10,113 nt of DNA from Prevotella sp. UBA5379 (GTDB lineage: Bacteria > Bacteroidota > Bacteroidia > Bacteroidales > Bacteroidaceae): the NCBI GenBank assembly GCA_002409785.1, contig DHOX01000093.1, positions 3,232 to 13,344 of the forward strand. The letters run 5' to 3'. A program made the translations under genes and the position numbers. The notes under the pieces were generated by a model that did not search any database, was not told the origin of the DNA, and saw only the letters and a list, made by a program, of their open reading frames with translations. Positions 7,074 through 10,113 of this stretch are shown in pieces. How positions within the stretch are numbered: position 1 is the stretch's first letter; each line of letters opens with the position of its first letter.

Positions 7074-8522
7074 ATGGCACAAATGAAAACTGATAACGAG
7101 TTTGTCAAGGAAGTGGCCAATGAGAAGTATGAATATGGCTTCTCCACTAATGTACAAACCGACATCATTAAGAAAGGATTGAACGAGAGCGTCATCAGAC
7201 TGATCTCGCAGAAGAAGGGGGAGCCACAGTGGATGCTGGACTTCCGCCTCAAGGCCTATAATTACTGGAAGACGCTGAAGCAACCTACGTGGGGGCATGT
7301 GCATGTTCCAAAGATTGACTATCAGGGGATATCTTATTATGCCGATCCGACGGTAAAAGAGCGTAAGGATAAGAAGATAGATCCTGAACTAGAGAAGACC
7401 TTTGATAAACTGGGTATTCCTTTGGAGGAGCGGCTGGCCCTGAGCGGTACGGCCGTCGACGCCATCATGGACTCCGTTTCCGTGAAGACCACCTTCAAGG
7501 ACAAGTTGCGTGAGAAGGGGATCATTTTCTGTAGTATGGGTGAAGCGATCCGAAATCATCCTGATCTGGTCAGGCAATATCTCGGCACGGTCGTTCCTTA
7601 CCGTGATAATTTCTTCGCTTCATTGAACAGTGCAGTGTTCAGTGATGGTTCCTTTGTCTATATCCCTAAAGGGGTCAGGTGTCCGATGGAGCTGAGCAGC
7701 TATTTCCGGATCAATGCCCGTCAGACCGGACAGTTTGAGCGTACCTTGATCATTGCTGATGATGATGCCTACGTGAGCTATCTGGAAGGTTGTACTGCTC
7801 CGATGCGTGATGAGAACCAGTTACACGCTGCCGTCGTCGAGATCATCGTCAATAACAATGCTGAGGTGAAATACTCAACCGTCCAGAACTGGTATCCGGG
7901 TGACAAGAATGGTAAGGGAGGCGTGTTTAACCTCGTTACAAAACGTGGAGACCTGAGAGGCGTTAATTCCAAATTGTCGTGGACCCAGGTGGAAACCGGC
8001 TCGGCGATCACGTGGAAGTACCCGTCCTGCATCCTCCATGGTGATCATTCCCAGGCGGAATTTTATAGCGTGGCGTTGACGAATAATTATCAGGAAGCTG
8101 ATACGGGAACGAAAATGATCCATATCGGGAAGGATACTAAAAGCACGATCATCTCCAAGGGTATTTCTGCAGGACACAGCCAGAATTCTTATCGCGGACT
8201 GGTCCGTGCTGCCCGCAATGCAGACAATGCGCGCAACTACAGTAGTTGTGATTCACTACTTTTAGGCTCTAATTGTGGGGCGCACACTTTTCCTTATCTG
8301 GATATTCACAATGAGACCGCAGTCGTGGAGCATGAGGCTACCACGTCAAAGATCTCTGATGACCAACTCTTCTATTGTAATCAGCGGGGTATTCCGATGG
8401 AGCAGGCTGTGGCGTTGATCGTCAATGGCTATTCGAAGGAAGTGCTTAATAAACTCCCGATGGAATTTGCCGTTGAGGCCCAGAAGCTCCTTTCCGTATC
8501 CCTGGAGGGAACGGTGGGGTGA
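7074..8522 (+). CDS. sufB: Fe-S cluster assembly scaffold protein SufB
   Basis: A scaffold subunit of the SufBCD complex, on which iron-sulfur clusters are built before transfer to apoproteins in the cytosol. The 482 residues compare with 495 in E. coli. The N-terminal helical part is followed by the beta-helix core, with FVYIPKGVRCPMELSSYFRIN (194-214), YLEGCTAP (236-243) and the highly conserved SCDSLLLGSNCGAHTFPY (391-408). By offset from the E. coli numbering, Cys240 and Cys392 are the likely counterparts of the two functional cysteines Cys254 and Cys405; this is inferred without an alignment. I chose ATG 7074 (MAQMKTDNEF) over an in-frame GTG at 7011, because the extra 21 residues are not family-like and the DNA before 7074 is AT-rich, as at other starts here. 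ATG 7083 is a second option. The preceding 239 bases hold the infB terminator but no clear sufB promoter. Confidence 0.95.
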   Translation: MAQMKTDNEFVKEVANEKYEYGFSTNVQTDIIKKGLNESVIRLISQKKGEPQWMLDFRLKAYNYWKTLKQPTWGHVHVPKIDYQGISYYADPTVKERKDKKIDPELEKTFDKLGIPLEERLALSGTAVDAIMDSVSVKTTFKDKLREKGIIFCSMGEAIRNHPDLVRQYLGTVVPYRDNFFASLNSAVFSDGSFVYIPKGVRCPMELSSYFRINARQTGQFERTLIIADDDAYVSYLEGCTAPMRDENQLHAAVVEIIVNNNAEVKYSTVQNWYPGDKNGKGGVFNLVTKRGDLRGVNSKLSWTQVETGSAITWKYPSCILHGDHSQAEFYSVALTNNYQEADTGTKMIHIGKDTKSTIISKGISAGHSQNSYRGLVRAARNADNARNYSSCDSLLLGSNCGAHTFPYLDIHNETAVVEHEATTSKISDDQLFYCNQRGIPMEQAVALIVNGYSKEVLNKLPMEFAVEAQKLLSVSLEGTVG

Positions 8523-8557
8523 TCTGTATAACCACCGGCAGGGCCAATTGATACAGG

Positions 8558-8575
8558 TTCAACTCTTAAGTTGAA
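8558..8575 (+). repeat. Perfect 7-bp inverted repeat between sufB and sufC
   Basis: TTCAACT (8558-8564) and AGTTGAA (8569-8575) are perfect reverse complements around the four-base loop CTTA. The element sits in the 81-base gap between sufB and sufC, 28 bases before the sufC ATG. It could be an RNA hairpin that shapes relative output or decay of sufB and sufC, or a protein-binding site. No T run follows, so it is not an intrinsic terminator. Confidence 0.6.
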
Positions 8576-8603
8576 TATAATGTAACATTTAATTTCAGAT
8601 AAT

Positions 8604-9380
8604 ATGCTTGAAGTAAAAAACTTGCATGCAACAGTTGCAGGAAAAGAAATATTACGAGGCATCAACCTCACGGTTAAGGATGGTGAAATCACAGCCATCA
8701 TGGGTCCGAATGGATCAGGTAAGTCTACACTGAGTGCCATTCTGACGGGTAATCCTCTCTATACCGTTACGGAAGGAGAGGCAATCTTCAATGGTAAGGA
8801 TCTCCTAAAGATGAAACCGGAAGAACGTGCCTGTGAAGGCTTGTTCCTCTCTTTCCAGTATCCGGTGGAGATCCCTGGCGTGTCCATGAATAATTTCATG
8901 AAGGCTGCCGTAAATGCCAGACGTGAATATCAGGGACTCAAACCGCTCAGTGCTGCTGAGTTCTTGAAGCTGATGCGCGAACGGCGTCAACTCGTGGATC
9001 TGGATCCGAAATTGTGGCATCGTAATGTTAACGAGGGGTTTTCCGGAGGTGAGAAAAAAAGGAATGAGATTTTCCAGATGGCAATGCTCGAACCCAAGTT
9101 GGCTATCCTTGATGAGACAGATTCCGGCCTGGATGTAGATGCCATGCGTATTGTCGCCAATGGGGTGAAAAAACTCCATACACAGGAGAATTCATTCATC
9201 GTCATCACCCATTATGCCAGTTTGCTGGATATTGTCAAGCCTCATTCCGTTCACGTGCTCTACAAGGGACGTATCGTGAAGACGGCAGGTCCGGAACTGG
9301 CCAATGAGATAGAAAAACGTGGCTTTGACTGGATAAAGGAAGAAGCAGATGCTGAGGAAGCTGAAAAAAGTGAAGCTTAG
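8604..9380 (+). CDS. sufC: Fe-S cluster assembly ATPase SufC
   Basis: An ABC-type ATPase that binds SufB and SufD and drives the shape changes needed for cluster formation; it is cytosolic, with no membrane partner. All ABC motifs are present in 258 residues: Walker A GPNGSGKST 34-42, Q-loop Gln85 in LSFQYPVEIPGV, signature FSGGEKKRNEI 146-156, Walker B LAILDETDSGLD 166-177 and switch His203 in ITHYASLL. The combination FQYPVEIPGV, SGGEKKRNE and DETDSGLD identifies SufC rather than a transporter ATPase. The C terminus ends in an acidic tail (EEADAEEAEKSEA). The ATG at 8604 gives the usual N terminus MLEVKNLHA. It lies between sufB and sufD in the usual sufBCD order. Confidence 0.97.
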   Translation: MLEVKNLHATVAGKEILRGINLTVKDGEITAIMGPNGSGKSTLSAILTGNPLYTVTEGEAIFNGKDLLKMKPEERACEGLFLSFQYPVEIPGVSMNNFMKAAVNARREYQGLKPLSAAEFLKLMRERRQLVDLDPKLWHRNVNEGFSGGEKKRNEIFQMAMLEPKLAILDETDSGLDVDAMRIVANGVKKLHTQENSFIVITHYASLLDIVKPHSVHVLYKGRIVKTAGPELANEIEKRGFDWIKEEADAEEAEKSEA

Positions 9381-9404
9381 TCCCTATGAATCTATTGTCG
9401 AACG

Positions 9405-9415
9405 AAAGGTGGTGA
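9405..9415 (+). promoter_or_regulatory. Near-consensus Shine-Dalgarno site before sufD
   Basis: AAAGGTGGTGA differs by one base from AAAGGAGGTGA, the complement of the 16S rRNA 3' end. The GGTGG core ends 6 bases before ATG 9419 and 9 before ATG 9422, a normal spacing for either. No other start in the window has a comparable site. Confidence 0.65.
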
Positions 9416-9418
9416 ATT

Positions 9419-10113
9419 ATGATGAGTAGTGAAAAGCAATATATCGATCTCTTTCAAGAGAATCGTAAGATCATAGATGATCATTCAGCGGCACCGTTGA
9501 ATGCGGTGAGAGAGAAGGCTTTTAAATCTTTCCAGGATAATGGCTTCCCTTCCCGTAAGGTGGAAAGATATAAGTATACGGATATGCAAAAACTCTTTGC
9601 ACCTGATTATGGCTTGAACCTGACCCGCTTTGAGATACCGGTCAACCCGTACGAGGCCTTCAAGTGTGAAGTACAGAATCTGAGTACTTCTCTTTATTTT
9701 GTCGTTAATGATGAGTTTTATTCGAAAACATTACCTCATGCCCATTTGCCGGAAGGGGTGATCATTGACTCTCTGAGCCATGCAGCCGGAGAACATCCGG
9801 ATCTTCTCTCGAAGTATTATGCGAAAATCGCAGACCCTGAAGAAGATGCTGTGACAGCACTGAATACGATGCTGGCTCAGGACGGAATGCTGATCTATGT
9901 TCCTGAAAATACGAGAATGCCACGACCTGTCCAGGTTGTGAACCTGCTCCACTCAGACCGTCCGTTGATGGTCAACCGGCGGGTGCTGGTCATCCTGGAG
10001 GAAGGTGCGGAGGCGAATCTCTTGTTCTGTGATGATTCCGTGGATGATATTTCTTTCCTGACCACACAGATCATTGAGGCGTATGTCGGAAATGGAGCCA
10101 GACTGGAGTTGAA
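9419..10113 (+). CDS. sufD: Fe-S cluster assembly protein SufD, N-terminal part, cut by window edge
   Basis: The reading frame stays open from ATG 9419 to the right edge, 231 codons, roughly half of a SufD of normal length. SufD is the SufB paralogue that pairs with it and with SufC in the assembly complex. The visible part has the SufD N-terminal helical region, with FQDNGFPSRKVERYKYTDMQKL (about residues 37-58), the conserved segment recognised as the 'GFP..+.E.WKYT' region of the family. The beta-helix core then begins (DGMLIYVPENTRMPRPVQVVNLL, RRVLVILEEGAEANLLF). The conserved C-terminal core and the functional histidine lie outside the window. Two adjacent ATGs (9419, 9422) are possible starts. 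The gap to sufC is 38 bases. No frameshift is seen. Confidence 0.93.
   Translation, partial: MMSSEKQYIDLFQENRKIIDDHSAAPLNAVREKAFKSFQDNGFPSRKVERYKYTDMQKLFAPDYGLNLTRFEIPVNPYEAFKCEVQNLSTSLYFVVNDEFYSKTLPHAHLPEGVIIDSLSHAAGEHPDLLSKYYAKIADPEEDAVTALNTMLAQDGMLIYVPENTRMPRPVQVVNLLHSDRPLMVNRRVLVILEEGAEANLLFCDDSVDDISFLTTQIIEAYVGNGARLEL

Noticed and set aside
8576..8581. TATAAT upstream of sufC, resembling a sigma-70 -10 box
   Set aside because: Bacteroidetes use TAnnTTTG at -7. There is no TTTG box at the right distance, and TATAAT is common in AT-rich gaps.
1..10113. Search for an accessory or defence system, mobile element, CRISPR array or toxin-antitoxin pair
   Set aside because: All coding space belongs to recognised core genes on one strand, with no transposase, integrase, repeat array, unknown gene or visible composition change.

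Overview
This window looks like a chromosomal housekeeping segment of a Bacteroidetes bacterium, most likely order Bacteroidales and perhaps close to Prevotella. Three observations support this. Two promoters match the Bacteroidetes pattern TTTG-N20-TAnnTTTG. Most start codons lack a Shine-Dalgarno sequence and follow AT-rich DNA. The protein sequences have the character of that group, for example NusA without the extra C-terminal repeats and IF-2 with a very long basic N-terminal linker. The genus is inferred from sequence character, not from a search.

Layout: a tRNA-Asn(GTT) gene on the minus strand runs off the left edge (1-57), with its own promoter at 88-119. It diverges from a plus-strand gene for an exported S41 C-terminal processing protease (284-1954). 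A very good promoter (1961-1992) then drives rimP-nusA-infB (2062-6834). The leader of that transcript contains a terminator-like hairpin with a run of seven T (2006-2042), so it may be an attenuator as well as the terminator of the protease gene. A second terminator-like hairpin (6897-6944) follows infB. The SUF iron-sulfur cluster genes come next: sufB (7074-8522), sufC (8604-9380) and the first 231 codons of sufD (9419 to the right edge). All plus-strand genes read in the same direction.

How the genes work together: RimP matures the 30S subunit, NusA acts on elongating RNA polymerase and IF-2 places initiator tRNA on the ribosome, so this operon couples transcription and translation. SufB, SufC and SufD form the scaffold and ATPase complex that assembles iron-sulfur clusters and hands them to apoproteins. 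The protease is an envelope quality-control or processing enzyme with no evident functional link to either operon.

I found no mobile element, CRISPR array, phage gene, toxin-antitoxin pair or defence gene, and no gene of unknown family. No new biological system is evident. The points worth a second look are regulatory: the rimP leader hairpin, the structured 239-base infB-sufB gap with no clear promoter, a perfect inverted repeat between sufB and sufC, and an unusually strong Shine-Dalgarno sequence before sufD.
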